From Aeromicrobium flavum (GTDB lineage: Bacteria; Actinomycetota; Actinomycetes; Propionibacteriales; Nocardioidaceae), in NCBI RefSeq assembly GCF_007992115.1, contig NZ_BJZQ01000001.1, positions 496,001 through 560,000 of the forward strand: 64,000 nucleotides of DNA, in the 5' to 3' direction. A program made the translations under genes and the position numbers. Below the pieces are notes generated by a model. The model did no database searches, was not told where the DNA came from, and saw only the letters and a program-made list of their open reading frames with translations. Below, piece after piece: positions 33,178 to 42,605 of the stretch; position 1 is the first letter of the stretch; every line of letters begins with the position of its first letter.

Positions 33178-35418
33178 GTGGATCTGGCCCGCGCCCGCGT
33201 CGCGCGGGCCGGATCCACCGACGACGTGGTGCGTGAGGCCTTCGAGGCCGCCACCACGCAGTACGGCAGCGGCGTCGCGCTGGTCGCCGTCGGCGGGTAC
33301 GGCCGGGGCGAGCTCTCACCGCACAGCGACGTCGACGTGGTGCTCCTGCACGCGGACCACGTCGACCCGCAGGCGATGGACGGCGTCGCCTCCCGGCTCT
33401 GGGCCTGCCTCTGGGACCGCCAGGTGCCGATCGACCAGTCGGTGCGATCGGTCTCCGAGATGACGCGGCTGGCCGCCGACGACTTCCGGGTGGCGCTCGG
33501 CGCGCTCGACGCCCGCTGCGTCGCCGGCGACGGGGGAGTCGTGCTCGCGCTCCGCGCGACCATCCTGGCCGCCTGGCGCCGCGACGCGAAGGCTCACCTG
33601 CGTGCCGTGCGGGCCGATCGCGACGCCCGGCTGCGGCGTTCGGGACAACTGGCCTACGAGGCCGTGCCCGACCTCAAGAACGCCGGCGGGGGACTGCGCG
33701 ACATCGTGCTGCTGCGGGCGATCGCGGCCACGTGGCTGGTCGACGTCCCGGCCGCGGAGGTCGCCGAACTCGGCGACGAGCTGCTCGCCGTCCGCGACGC
33801 CCTGCACGCGGCCGCCGGACGACGCACCGACAAGCTCCTGCCGGACCTGCTGCCCGAGGTGGCCGATCGGCTCGACACGAGCCCGGCCGACCTGGACGTC
33901 GAGGTCCGCGACGTGGGCCGGCGCATCGACCACCTCGTCGCGCGAGCCTGGCGCCGGATCGACGTGCTCGAGCGCGACCCGCACCGGCGGGTCAACCGCC
34001 GGGGACCCGTCATCGAGCAGGTCTCGCCGGGCGTCGGCGTCCTGGACGGCGAGGTCGTCCTGACCGCCGACGCGGAGCCCGGCGACATCGAGCTGCTGTT
34101 CCGGCTGGCCTCGACCGCAGCCCACCGGCCGCTGCCGATCAACGAGGCGTCGCTGGCCCGCCTCGCGCGGGAGACGCCGTCCGTCGAGGCCCCGCTGGGC
34201 CTGTCGGCGCACCGCGCCCTCGTCGACCTGCTGATCACGGGGGAGCGACTCGTGCCGGTGTGGCTCCAGCTGGACTTCGCCGGGCTGGTCGATCGCTTCC
34301 TGCCGGAGTGGTCGGCGATCCGGCTGAGGGGGTCGTCCTCCCCGATCCATCGCTTCACCATCGACCGGCACAGCGTCGAGACCTGCCTGAACGCCGACGA
34401 GCTGAACCGCGACGTCACGCGCCCGGACCTGCTGGCCGCCGCCGCTCTCCTGCACGACATCGGCAAGGGCCGACCCGGCGACCACAGTGAGGTCGGCGGC
34501 CCGCTGGCCCGCGACATCGCCCGGCGCTGGGGCTTCGACGAGACCGACGCCGACGTGATCGGTCGGCTCGTGCGGTGGCACCTGCTGCTGCCCACCGTCG
34601 CGACGCGCCGCGACATCGAGGATCCCGTCACCGCCGCGAACGTCGCCGAGATCGTCGGCACCGAGTCCTTCCTCGACCTGCTGGCCGCCCTGACGGCCTG
34701 CGACGCGACAGCGACCAGCGCCTCGGCGTGGAGCAGCTGGCGCCGCGGCCTGGTCGAAGGGCTCGTCGCCAAGACCCGCCTGCACCTGCGCGGCCTGGTG
34801 GACGAGGAGCCCGAGCAGTACGCGGGCTGGCCCGCCCACCTCCCGCTGCCCGACGCCGCCGACCTCGGTCCGCGCGAGATCCGGCTCGCTGCCGAGCCGC
34901 ATCACGACGGGTCGCTGGTCCGCGTCGTGTCCCGGGATCGCAAGGGCCTGCTGGCCGACCTCGCCGGGGCGTTCACCGTGGCGGGCCTCAACATCCGGTC
35001 GTGCCGCACGGTCGCGGTGGGCGAGACCGCCGCCTCGCTGTGGGAGGTGACCCGGCCCGACGTGGACGCCGTGGCGCTGGCCGAGCGGATCCGGCCGATC
35101 CTCGACGGTCACGTCGACCTCGCCGCGCGCCTGGCCTACTCGCTCGGACCGGACTACCTGGTGCCCCGCGTCACGGTGCTCGACGCCCTGCGCCAGACCG
35201 CCACGCTGCTCGAGGTGCGCGCCCTCGATCGCCGCGGACTCGTCTGGACCGTGTGCCACACCATCACGGGGCTGGGGCACCAGATCCGCTCGTCGCACCT
35301 GTCGACGTACGGCGACGAGGCGCGTGACGTCTTCTACGTCACGGATGACTGCGACCGTGCGCTCGACGAGGAGGCGGCGCGGGTGTTGCGCCAGGCGGTG
35401 AGCGACGCCCTGACCTGA
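33178..35418 (+). CDS. glnD: PII nucleotidyltransferase / nucleotidyl-removing enzyme
   Basis: 746 aa from GTG 33178, the only usable start near the domain boundary; the frame is open into glnK but has no ATG or GTG close to its end. The nucleotidyltransferase domain has GGYGRGELSPHSDVDVVLLH. A helical linker with DLKNAGGGLRDI follows, then the HD domain (LLHDIGKGRPGDHSEVGG) and two C-terminal ACT domains (VRVVSRDRKGLLADLAGAFT and EVRALDRRGLVWTVCHTIT). It modifies and demodifies GlnK in response to glutamine. The N-terminus is somewhat shorter than in proteobacterial GlnD. Confidence 0.93.
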   Translation: MDLARARVARAGSTDDVVREAFEAATTQYGSGVALVAVGGYGRGELSPHSDVDVVLLHADHVDPQAMDGVASRLWACLWDRQVPIDQSVRSVSEMTRLAADDFRVALGALDARCVAGDGGVVLALRATILAAWRRDAKAHLRAVRADRDARLRRSGQLAYEAVPDLKNAGGGLRDIVLLRAIAATWLVDVPAAEVAELGDELLAVRDALHAAAGRRTDKLLPDLLPEVADRLDTSPADLDVEVRDVGRRIDHLVARAWRRIDVLERDPHRRVNRRGPVIEQVSPGVGVLDGEVVLTADAEPGDIELLFRLASTAAHRPLPINEASLARLARETPSVEAPLGLSAHRALVDLLITGERLVPVWLQLDFAGLVDRFLPEWSAIRLRGSSSPIHRFTIDRHSVETCLNADELNRDVTRPDLLAAAALLHDIGKGRPGDHSEVGGPLARDIARRWGFDETDADVIGRLVRWHLLLPTVATRRDIEDPVTAANVAEIVGTESFLDLLAALTACDATATSASAWSSWRRGLVEGLVAKTRLHLRGLVDEEPEQYAGWPAHLPLPDAADLGPREIRLAAEPHHDGSLVRVVSRDRKGLLADLAGAFTVAGLNIRSCRTVAVGETAASLWEVTRPDVDAVALAERIRPILDGHVDLAARLAYSLGPDYLVPRVTVLDALRQTATLLEVRALDRRGLVWTVCHTITGLGHQIRSSHLSTYGDEARDVFYVTDDCDRALDEEAARVLRQAVSDALT

Positions 35419-35430
35419 CGGGCGCTCGGC

Positions 35431-35444
35431 TACTCTGGGGACCT
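35431..35444 (+). promoter_or_regulatory. -10 element of a leaderless ffh promoter
   Basis: TACTCT at 35431-35436, eight bases, then the ffh ATG, with no Shine-Dalgarno in between. Confidence 0.5.
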
Positions 35445-37034
35445 ATGTTCGATTCGCTGCAGGACCGGCTCCAGTCGGCATTCAAGGGACTCCGCGGCAA
35501 GGGCAAGCTGTCCGACGCCGACATCGACGCGGTCGCCCGCGAGATCCGCGTCGCGCTGCTCGACGCCGATGTCGCCGTACCGGTCGTGCGCGAGTTCATC
35601 TCCAACGTCAAGGAGCGCGCCCGCGGCGCCGAGGTGAGCCAGGCGCTCAACCCGGCGCAGCAGGTCATCAAGATCGTCAACGACGAGCTGGTGCGCATCC
35701 TCGGTGGCGAGACGCGCCGCATCCGGTTCGCGAAGAACCCGCCGACCGTCATCATGCTGGCCGGCCTGCAGGGCGCGGGCAAGACGACCCTCGCGGGCAA
35801 GCTCGGTCGCTGGCTCAAGGAGCAGGGCCACTCGCCGATGCTCGTCGCGGCCGACCTCCAGCGCCCCAACGCCGTCACCCAACTGAAGGTCGTGGGCGAC
35901 CAGGCCGGCGTCACCGTCTTCGCCCCGGAGGCGGGCAACGTCGGCGCCGTCCAGCAGTCGTCCGGCACCCAGAGCATCGGCGACCCCGTCCGTGTCGCAC
36001 GCGACGCCATCGCCGAGGCCAAGCGCACGCTGCACGACGTCGTCGTCATCGACACCGCCGGCCGCCTCGCGATCGACGCCGAGCTGATGAAGCAGGCCGC
36101 CGACATCCGCGAGGCCACGCAGCCCGACGAGGTGCTGTTCGTCATCGACGCGATGATCGGCCAGGACGCCGTCGGCACCGCCGAGGCGTTCCTCGAGGGC
36201 GTCGACTTCACCGGCGTCGTCCTGTCCAAGCTCGACGGCGACGCCCGCGGCGGTGCCGCGCTGTCGGTGCGCTCGGTCACCGGGCGCCCGATCATGTTCG
36301 CGTCGACGGGCGAGAAGCTCGACGAGTTCGACGTCTTCCACCCCGACCGCATGGCCTCGCGCATCCTCGACATGGGCGACGTCATGACGCTCATCGAGCA
36401 GGCCGAGAAGGTCTTCGACGCCGACCAGGCCGCCCAGGCGGCCGAGAAGGTCGCCGGCGGCTCGTTCACCCTCGGCGACTTCCTCCAGCAGATGGAGGCC
36501 CTGTCGAAGATGGGGTCGATGACCAAGATGCTCGGGATGCTGCCGGGCATGGGTCAGTTCAAGGACCAGCTGGCGAACTTCGACGAGAAGGACATCGACA
36601 AGATCAAGGCGATCATCCGCTCGATGACGCCCGCCGAGCGCGACAACCCGAAGATCATCGACGGGTCGCGGCGCGCGCGCATCGCCCGTGGCTCGGGCAC
36701 GCAGGTCAGCGACGTCAACCAGCTCGTCACGCGGTTCTTCGAGGCCGCCAAGATGATGCAGCGGATGGCCAAGGGCGGCGGCATGCCCGGCATGCCGGGG
36801 ATGGGTGGCATGCCCGGAATGCCCGGCATGGGTGCCGGCAAGCGCGCCGGGGCCAAGCAGCCCAAGCAGAACAACAAGAAGAAGGGCAAGCGCGTGTCGG
36901 GCAACCCGGCCAAGCGCGCGGCCGCGGCGCAGGCCGAGCCCGCCAAGCCCGCCGGTGCCGGCGCCTTCGGCTTCGACCAGAACGCCGCCGGCGAGGACTT
37001 CGAGCTCCCGAAGGAGCTGCGCGACCTGCTCTGA
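35445..37034 (+). CDS. ffh: Signal recognition particle protein Ffh (SRP54)
   Basis: 529 aa. N domain, then GTPase with G1 MLAGLQGAGKTTLAGKLGRW, VAADLQRPNAVTQL, VVIDTAGRLAIDAELM and LSKLDGDARGGAALSV. The M domain (about 330-450) binds 4.5S RNA and signal sequences through SGTQVSDVNQLVTRFFEAAK. A Met/Gly-rich tail (GGMPGMPGMGGMPGMPGMGA) and a Lys-rich C-terminus extend it beyond the usual 450 aa, as in related actinobacteria. It works with FtsY, encoded upstream. Confidence 0.97.
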   Translation: MFDSLQDRLQSAFKGLRGKGKLSDADIDAVAREIRVALLDADVAVPVVREFISNVKERARGAEVSQALNPAQQVIKIVNDELVRILGGETRRIRFAKNPPTVIMLAGLQGAGKTTLAGKLGRWLKEQGHSPMLVAADLQRPNAVTQLKVVGDQAGVTVFAPEAGNVGAVQQSSGTQSIGDPVRVARDAIAEAKRTLHDVVVIDTAGRLAIDAELMKQAADIREATQPDEVLFVIDAMIGQDAVGTAEAFLEGVDFTGVVLSKLDGDARGGAALSVRSVTGRPIMFASTGEKLDEFDVFHPDRMASRILDMGDVMTLIEQAEKVFDADQAAQAAEKVAGGSFTLGDFLQQMEALSKMGSMTKMLGMLPGMGQFKDQLANFDEKDIDKIKAIIRSMTPAERDNPKIIDGSRRARIARGSGTQVSDVNQLVTRFFEAAKMMQRMAKGGGMPGMPGMGGMPGMPGMGAGKRAGAKQPKQNNKKKGKRVSGNPAKRAAAAQAEPAKPAGAGAFGFDQNAAGEDFELPKELRDLL

Positions 37035-37058
37035 CGCGCCACGGACCGCCTCCGGGCG

Positions 37059-37071
37059 TAACGTGCTGCGC
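37059..37071 (+). promoter_or_regulatory. -10 element of a leaderless gntK promoter
   Basis: TAACGT at 37059-37064, seven bases, then ATG 37072; no Shine-Dalgarno. Confidence 0.45.
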
Positions 37072-37581
37072 ATGAGCCCAGCCCTGGTCGTGGTCATGGG
37101 GATCTCGGGTGTCGGGAAGTCGGCGGTCGGTCACGCCGTCGCCGACCGGGCCGAGGTCCCGTACGCCGACGGAGACGACTACCACCCGCAGGCCAACATC
37201 GAGAAGATGTCGTCGGGGCAGGCGCTCACCGACGAGGACCGCTGGCCCTGGCTCGAGCTGATCGGCCAGTGGCTCGCCGAGCACGACGAGGCCGGCGGGG
37301 TGATCAGCTGCTCGGCGCTGCGCCGCGTCTACCGCGACGTCCTCACCAAGCACGCGCCTCGCGTCGTCTTCCTGCACCTCGTCGGCGACCACGAGCTGAT
37401 CCTGTCCAGGATGAGCGGCCGCGACCACTTCATGCCGGTCTCGCTGCTGGATTCGCAGGAGGCCACCCTCGAGCCGCTCGAGGCGGACGAGCAGGGCGTC
37501 GTCTTCGACGTCACCGAGACACCGGACCGGATCGCCGCGTCCTTCCTGGTCTGGCTGCGGAGCCAGGAGGACAACTCGTGA
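37072..37581 (+). CDS. gntK: Gluconokinase
   Basis: 169-aa P-loop kinase that phosphorylates D-gluconate to 6-phosphogluconate. Walker A is GISGVGKSA at residues 10-18. The substrate segment YADGDDYHPQANIEKMSSGQ, then ALTDEDRWPWL, is diagnostic for gluconokinases; VISCSALRRVYRDVL and GRDHFMPVSLLDSQEATLEP complete the fold. The stop overlaps the GTG of the gluconate permease gene, so the pair forms a gluconate uptake and activation operon. Confidence 0.95.
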   Translation: MSPALVVVMGISGVGKSAVGHAVADRAEVPYADGDDYHPQANIEKMSSGQALTDEDRWPWLELIGQWLAEHDEAGGVISCSALRRVYRDVLTKHAPRVVFLHLVGDHELILSRMSGRDHFMPVSLLDSQEATLEPLEADEQGVVFDVTETPDRIAASFLVWLRSQEDNS

Positions 37582-38912
37582 GCGAATCCACCCAGCTGCT
37601 GCTGGCCGCCCTCGTCGGCATCGCGGTGATCGTCGCACTCATCACCGTCGCGAAGCTGCATCCCTTCCTGAGCCTGACCCTGGGCTCGCTCACCGTCGGA
37701 GCGGTGGCCGGCCAGCCGATGGCGGACACCGTCGAGAGCTTCAGCGCCGGCGTCGGCTCGACCGTCGCGGGCGTCGGCATGCTGATCGCCCTCGGTGCGA
37801 TGTTCGGCAAGCTGCTGGCCGACTCCGGGGGCGCCGACCAGATCGTCGACACGATCATCGGGAAGTCCTCCGACCGGATGCTGCCGTGGGCGATGGCCGC
37901 GATCGGCGCGATCATCGGCCTGCCGATGTTCTTCGAGATCGGCCTCGTGCTGCTGATGCCGGTGATCTTCCTGGTCGCGCGGCGCTCGGGGAAGTCGCTC
38001 GTGGCGCTGGGCATCCCGGCGCTGGCGGGACTCTCGGCGATGCACGGCTTCGTGCCGCCGCACCCCGGGCCGCTGGCGGCCGTCGGGCAGCTGGAGGCGG
38101 ACCTGGGCCTCACGCTCGGGCTCGGCGTCCTCGTGGCGATCCCGACCATCATCGTGGCGGGCCCGCTGTTCGCGCGGTTCGCCACGGCATGGGTCGACGT
38201 CCCGGCCCCGGACCTCTTCACCGCCGACGAGACCGAGCGCAGCGCCGAGCGTCCCTCGTTCCCGCTCACCCTGGCCACCGTGCTGTTGCCGGTGGTGCTC
38301 ATGCTCGCCAAGACGGTCGCGGACATCCTCGAGGCGGAGGGCGCCCTGCGGTCCACGCTGGACTTCATCGGCACGCCGCTGATCGCGCTGCTGATCTCGG
38401 TGCTCGTGGCCCTGTTCACGTTCGGCAGCGCCGGCGGGATGTCGTGGGAGAAGATCACCGACAGCATCGGCGCCTCGCTCGGGCCCATCGCCGGCATCGT
38501 CTTCATCGTCGCCGCAGGCGGCGGCTTCAAGCAGACCCTGGTCGACACCGGCATCGCCGACGTCGTGGCCGAGTGGGTGGAGGATTCCAACCTCTCGGTG
38601 CTGGTCGTCGCGTGGCTCGTGGCGGTGCTCATCCGGCTGGCCACGGGCTCGGCCACGGTGGCCACGGTCACCGCCGCGGGCATCATGGTGCCGCTCGCCG
38701 AGGGTCTGCCCAGCGCCGAGGTGTCGCTGCTCGTGCTGGCGATCGGCGCGGGCTCGGTCTTCTTCAGCCACGTCAACGACGCCGGCTTCTGGCTGGTCAA
38801 GGAGTACTTCGGCATGACCGTGGGCCAGACGATCAAGACGTGGTCGCTGATGGAGACGGTGCTGTCAGTGTCCGGACTGGCCTTCGTGCTCTTGCTGGGC
38901 CTCGTAGTGTGA
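37578..38912 (+). CDS. gntP: Gluconate permease, GntP family
   Basis: 444 aa, about 12-14 membrane helices. Family segments: HPFLSLTLGSLTVG, GMLIALGAMFGKLLADSGGA, GLPMFFEIGLVLLMPVIFLV and MHGFVPPHPGPLAA. It imports gluconate as a proton symporter. GTG at 37578 overlaps the gntK stop. The last codons contain a possible promoter for the ABC transporter gene that follows 4 bp later. Confidence 0.93.
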   Translation: MSESTQLLLAALVGIAVIVALITVAKLHPFLSLTLGSLTVGAVAGQPMADTVESFSAGVGSTVAGVGMLIALGAMFGKLLADSGGADQIVDTIIGKSSDRMLPWAMAAIGAIIGLPMFFEIGLVLLMPVIFLVARRSGKSLVALGIPALAGLSAMHGFVPPHPGPLAAVGQLEADLGLTLGLGVLVAIPTIIVAGPLFARFATAWVDVPAPDLFTADETERSAERPSFPLTLATVLLPVVLMLAKTVADILEAEGALRSTLDFIGTPLIALLISVLVALFTFGSAGGMSWEKITDSIGASLGPIAGIVFIVAAGGGFKQTLVDTGIADVVAEWVEDSNLSVLVVAWLVAVLIRLATGSATVATVTAAGIMVPLAEGLPSAEVSLLVLAIGAGSVFFSHVNDAGFWLVKEYFGMTVGQTIKTWSLMETVLSVSGLAFVLLLGLVV

Positions 38913-38916
38913 TCAG
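38905..38916 (+). promoter_or_regulatory. -10 element of a leaderless ABC transporter promoter
   Basis: TAGTGT at 38905-38910, six bases, then GTG 38917. It spans the 3' end of gntP. Confidence 0.45.
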
Positions 38917-40650
38917 GTGCTGATCGCGCTCCTGCGCCACCACCTGCGTCCCTACCGGGTCCCCGTGCTGGTCGTCTGCCTCTTCCAACTGGTCCAGACG
39001 CTCGCCACCCTGTACCTGCCCGGCCTGAACGCCGACATCATCGACGAGGGCGTCGCCCAGGGCGACGTCGGGCACATCTGGCAGGTCGGCGGGCTCATGC
39101 TCGGCGTCACCGTGCTGCAGGTCGTGTGCAACGTCGTGGCCGTCTACATCGGCTCGCGGGTGGCGATGGCGGTCGGGCGCGACCTGCGTGCGGCGGTCTT
39201 CGGCAAGGTGCAGTCGTTCGGCAGCCGCGAGATGGCCTCGTTCGGCCCGCCCACCCTGATCACGCGCAACACCAACGACGTCCAGCAGGTGCAGCTTCTG
39301 CTGTTCATGGGCCTGACGATGATGGTCGCCGCCCCGATCACCGGCATCGGCGGCCTCATCATGGCGCTGCGCGAGGACGTGCCGCTGTCGGGCGTCTTCC
39401 TCATCGTGCTGCCGGTGCTGGCGATCTCACTCGGCCTGATCATCCGGCGGATGCGACCGCTCTTCCGGCTCATGCAGACGCGCATCGACACCCTGAACCA
39501 GATCATGCGCGAGCAGATCACCGGCGTGCGCGTCGTCCGCGCGTTCGTCCGAGAGGAGCAGGAGGCGGCTCGGTTCGCCGAGGCGAACGAGCTCAACCGA
39601 CAGGTCGCCGTCGGCGCGGGTCGCCTGATGAGCACCTTCTTCCCGCTGCTGATGGGGATCATGAACCTCTCGGTCGTCCTGGTGCTGTGGTGGGGTGCCT
39701 CGCGGATCGGTGACGGCGAGCTGCAGATCGGCCAGCTGACGGCGTTCCAGCAGTACCTGATCCAGACGCTCATGGCCGTCATGATGGCCACCTTCATGTT
39801 CATGCTGTGGCCTCGGTCGGAGGTCTCGGCCGAGCGGATCACCGAGGTGCTGGGCACCGAGCCCGCGATCGACCTCGACCCCGAGACGCCGAGCGTCGAT
39901 CTCGCCGGGGGCCGGGTCGACGTCGAGGGTGCCGCGTTCGCGTACCCGGGCGCGGAGAGCTCGGTCGTCCACGACGTCTCGTTCATCGCCAGGCCGGGGG
40001 AGACCACCGCGATCGTCGGCTCGACCGGCAGCGGCAAGACCACCGTGCTCGGCCTCGTCGCGCGGCTGTTCGACGTCACCGAGGGCCGGGTGCTGATCGA
40101 CGGGTTCGACGTCCGCGACGTGCGACCCGCGGACGTGTGGCGGGCGGTGGGCCTCGTGCCGCAGAAGGCGCTGCTGTTCTCCGGCACGATCGCCGACAAC
40201 CTGCGCTTCGGTCGTCCGGACGCGAGCGACGACGAGCTGTGGGACGCGCTGAGGATCGCGCAGGCCGACGACTTCGTGCAGGCGATGCCGGACGGCCTCG
40301 CGTCGGCGGTCTCGCAGGGCGGCTCGAACTTCTCCGGTGGCCAGCGGCAGCGCCTCGCGATCGCCCGCGCCATCGTGAAGCGCCCCCGGATCTACCTGTT
40401 CGACGACTCGTTCTCGGCCCTGGACTACGCCACCGACGCGGCGCTGCGGGCGGCCCTCAAGCCGGTCACCGCGGATGCCGCCGTGATGATCGTCGCCCAG
40501 CGGATCAGCACGATCCGCCACGCCGACCGGATCGTGGTGCTCGACGAGGGCCGCGCCGTCGGCACGGGCACTCACGAGGAGCTCATGGAGGACTGCGAGG
40601 TCTACCGCGAGATCGTGCTCTCGCAGCTGTCGCCGGAGGAGGCCCGATGA
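38917..40650 (+). CDS. ABC exporter, membrane-ATPase fusion subunit 1
   Basis: 577 aa of the type IV (MDR-like) exporter family: an N-terminal six-helix domain from MLIALLRHHLRPYRVPVLVV, a coupling region with LNQIMREQITGVRVVRAFVR, then the ABC domain with Walker A IVGSTGSGKTTVLGLV, Q-loop LVPQKALLFSGTI, signature FSGGQRQRLAIARAI and Walker B IYLFDDSFSALD. The residue after the Walker B Asp pair is Ser rather than Glu (DDSFSALD), as often seen in the degenerate site of heterodimeric exporters. It overlaps the next ABC gene by 4 bp. The substrate is unknown. Confidence 0.92.
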   Translation: MLIALLRHHLRPYRVPVLVVCLFQLVQTLATLYLPGLNADIIDEGVAQGDVGHIWQVGGLMLGVTVLQVVCNVVAVYIGSRVAMAVGRDLRAAVFGKVQSFGSREMASFGPPTLITRNTNDVQQVQLLLFMGLTMMVAAPITGIGGLIMALREDVPLSGVFLIVLPVLAISLGLIIRRMRPLFRLMQTRIDTLNQIMREQITGVRVVRAFVREEQEAARFAEANELNRQVAVGAGRLMSTFFPLLMGIMNLSVVLVLWWGASRIGDGELQIGQLTAFQQYLIQTLMAVMMATFMFMLWPRSEVSAERITEVLGTEPAIDLDPETPSVDLAGGRVDVEGAAFAYPGAESSVVHDVSFIARPGETTAIVGSTGSGKTTVLGLVARLFDVTEGRVLIDGFDVRDVRPADVWRAVGLVPQKALLFSGTIADNLRFGRPDASDDELWDALRIAQADDFVQAMPDGLASAVSQGGSNFSGGQRQRLAIARAIVKRPRIYLFDDSFSALDYATDAALRAALKPVTADAAVMIVAQRISTIRHADRIVVLDEGRAVGTGTHEELMEDCEVYREIVLSQLSPEEAR

Positions 40651-42545
40651 GCTGGCACGGCGCGCCGCAGAAGCCGGCGAAGGCCAACCACTTCAAGGCG
40701 ACGTTCGGTCGCGTGTTCCGCCGGCTCCTGCTGGACCGCACGATGGTGCTCGCCCTCGCGCTGTTCGGCCTGATCGGCGTGACGCTGTCGGTGATCGGCC
40801 CGCGGATCCTGGGCCACGCCACCGACGTGATCTTCGACGGGTTCATCTCCAGCCGGTTCCCCGAGGGGATGACGAAGGCCGAGGCCGTCGCGTCGCTGCG
40901 CGCCGACGGCCAGGACCAGCTGGCCGAGCTGGTGGGCGCACTCGACCTGCGGCCCGGCGAGGGCATCGACATGGGCGAGCTCGGCACGATCCTGCTGATC
41001 GTCACGGCGATCTACGTCGTGTCGTCGCTGTTCATGTGGCTGCAGGGCGTGCTGGCCACCACCGTGGTGCAGCGCATGGTCGCCGACCTGCGCAATGACG
41101 TGGAGGAGCAGCTCAACCACCTGCCGCTGGCGCACCTGGACCGCCAGGAGCGCGGCGAGATCATGTCGCGCACGACGAACGACCTCGACAACCTGGCGCA
41201 GTCGCTGCAGCAGACGCTGAGCCAGATGATCACCAGCATCCTCATGGTGGTCGGCACGCTCGCGATGATGTTCTGGATCTCGCCGCTGCTGACGATCATC
41301 GCGCTCGTGACGATCCCGGTGGCCATCATCATCACCGGCGGCGTGATGAAGCGGTCGCAGCCGCAGTTCGTGGCGCAGTGGACGCAGACCGGACGCCTCA
41401 ACGCGCTCATCGAGGAGTCGTTCACCGGCCACGAGGTCGTCAAGGTCTTCGGTCGCCAGCAGGCCGCCGAGGACGAGTTCGCCACCACCAACGACGCCCT
41501 CTTCGGTGCCTCGTTCCGGGCGCAGTTCATCTCCGGCGTCATCCAGCCGCTGATGATGTGCGTCTCGAACCTCAACTACGTGCTGGTGGCGGTCGTCGGC
41601 GGGATCCGGGTGGCCAACGGGTCCCTGTCGCTCGGATCGGTGCAGGCGTTCATCCAGTACTCGCGCCAGTTCACGCAGCCGCTGACGCAGGTGGCCGCGA
41701 TGATCAACCTGCTGCAGTCGGGCATGGCGTCGGCCGAGCGCGTCTTCGCGTTCCTCGACGAGGAGCGCGAGCGGCCCGACCGGGCGGACGCCCCGGCTCC
41801 CGACCCGCTGCGCGGACGCGTCGTGTTCGACCACGTCGACTTCTCGTACACCGACGAGCCGCTCATCGAGGACCTGTCGCTCGTGGCCGAGCCGGGCCAG
41901 ACGATCGCGATCGTGGGCCCGACCGGTGCCGGCAAGACCACGCTGACGAACCTCGTGCTGCGGTTCTACGAGGTCGACGCCGGCCGCATCACCCTCGACG
42001 GCGTCGACATCGCCGACATGAGCCGCGGCGAGCTGCGCGACGACTTCGGCGTGGTCCTGCAGGACACATGGCTCTTCTCCGGGACGATCCGCGAGAACAT
42101 CGCCTACGGCGCGAACGACCCGACCGAGGAGCAGATCCTGGCCGCCGCGAAGGCCGCCTCGGTCGACCACTTCGTGCGCACGCTGCCCGACGGCTACGAC
42201 ACCGTGATCACCGACGACGGCGGGGGAGTGAGCGCCGGTCAGCGCCAGCTGCTGACGATCGCGCGCGCCTTCCTGGCCGACCCCGCCATCCTCGTGCTCG
42301 ACGAGGCGACCAGCTCGGTGGACACCCGCACCGAGGCGCTGGTGCAGACGGCGATGAACGATCTTCGCTCCGGTCGCACCAGCTTCGTGGTGGCGCACCG
42401 GCTCTCCACGATCCGCGACGCGGACCTCATCGTGGTCATGGAGAGCGGCCGGATCGTCGAGCAGGGGAGCCATGACCAGCTCATCGCGGCGCGGGGTGCG
42501 TACCACCGGCTGTACTCGGCCCAGTTCGCCTCCACGAACCGCTAG
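40647..42545 (+). CDS. ABC exporter, membrane-ATPase fusion subunit 2
   Basis: 632 aa from ATG 40647. The transmembrane domain has a long insertion between the first two helices (FPEGMTKAEAVASLRADGQD and on to DMGELG, about residues 70-115), typical of the longer half of such pairs. The ABC domain carries Walker A IVGPTGAGKTTLTNLV, Q-loop VLQDTWLFSGTI, signature VSAGQRQLLTIARAFL and an intact Walker B LVLDEATSSVD, so it keeps the catalytic Glu its partner lacks. Together they form a heterodimeric exporter of unknown substrate. Confidence 0.93.
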   Translation: MSWHGAPQKPAKANHFKATFGRVFRRLLLDRTMVLALALFGLIGVTLSVIGPRILGHATDVIFDGFISSRFPEGMTKAEAVASLRADGQDQLAELVGALDLRPGEGIDMGELGTILLIVTAIYVVSSLFMWLQGVLATTVVQRMVADLRNDVEEQLNHLPLAHLDRQERGEIMSRTTNDLDNLAQSLQQTLSQMITSILMVVGTLAMMFWISPLLTIIALVTIPVAIIITGGVMKRSQPQFVAQWTQTGRLNALIEESFTGHEVVKVFGRQQAAEDEFATTNDALFGASFRAQFISGVIQPLMMCVSNLNYVLVAVVGGIRVANGSLSLGSVQAFIQYSRQFTQPLTQVAAMINLLQSGMASAERVFAFLDEERERPDRADAPAPDPLRGRVVFDHVDFSYTDEPLIEDLSLVAEPGQTIAIVGPTGAGKTTLTNLVLRFYEVDAGRITLDGVDIADMSRGELRDDFGVVLQDTWLFSGTIRENIAYGANDPTEEQILAAAKAASVDHFVRTLPDGYDTVITDDGGGVSAGQRQLLTIARAFLADPAILVLDEATSSVDTRTEALVQTAMNDLRSGRTSFVVAHRLSTIRDADLIVVMESGRIVEQGSHDQLIAARGAYHRLYSAQFASTNR

Positions 42546-42593
42546 GCGATGCGGGTCACGCGGCGAGTGGCGTGGACCTTCGTGGAGGCCCGA

Positions 42594-42605
42594 TAGGCTG
42601 TGGGG
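42594..42605 (+). promoter_or_regulatory. -10 element deciding the der start
   Basis: TAGGCT at 42594-42599, six bases, then GTG 42606. The earlier in-frame GTG at 42600 touches the -10, so 42606 is the better leaderless start. Confidence 0.45.

Noticed and set aside
36781-36840. Met/Gly-rich repeat in ffh considered as a tandem-repeat anomaly
   Set aside because: Met/Gly-rich tails after the M domain are normal in SRP54 proteins; nothing unusual for the family.
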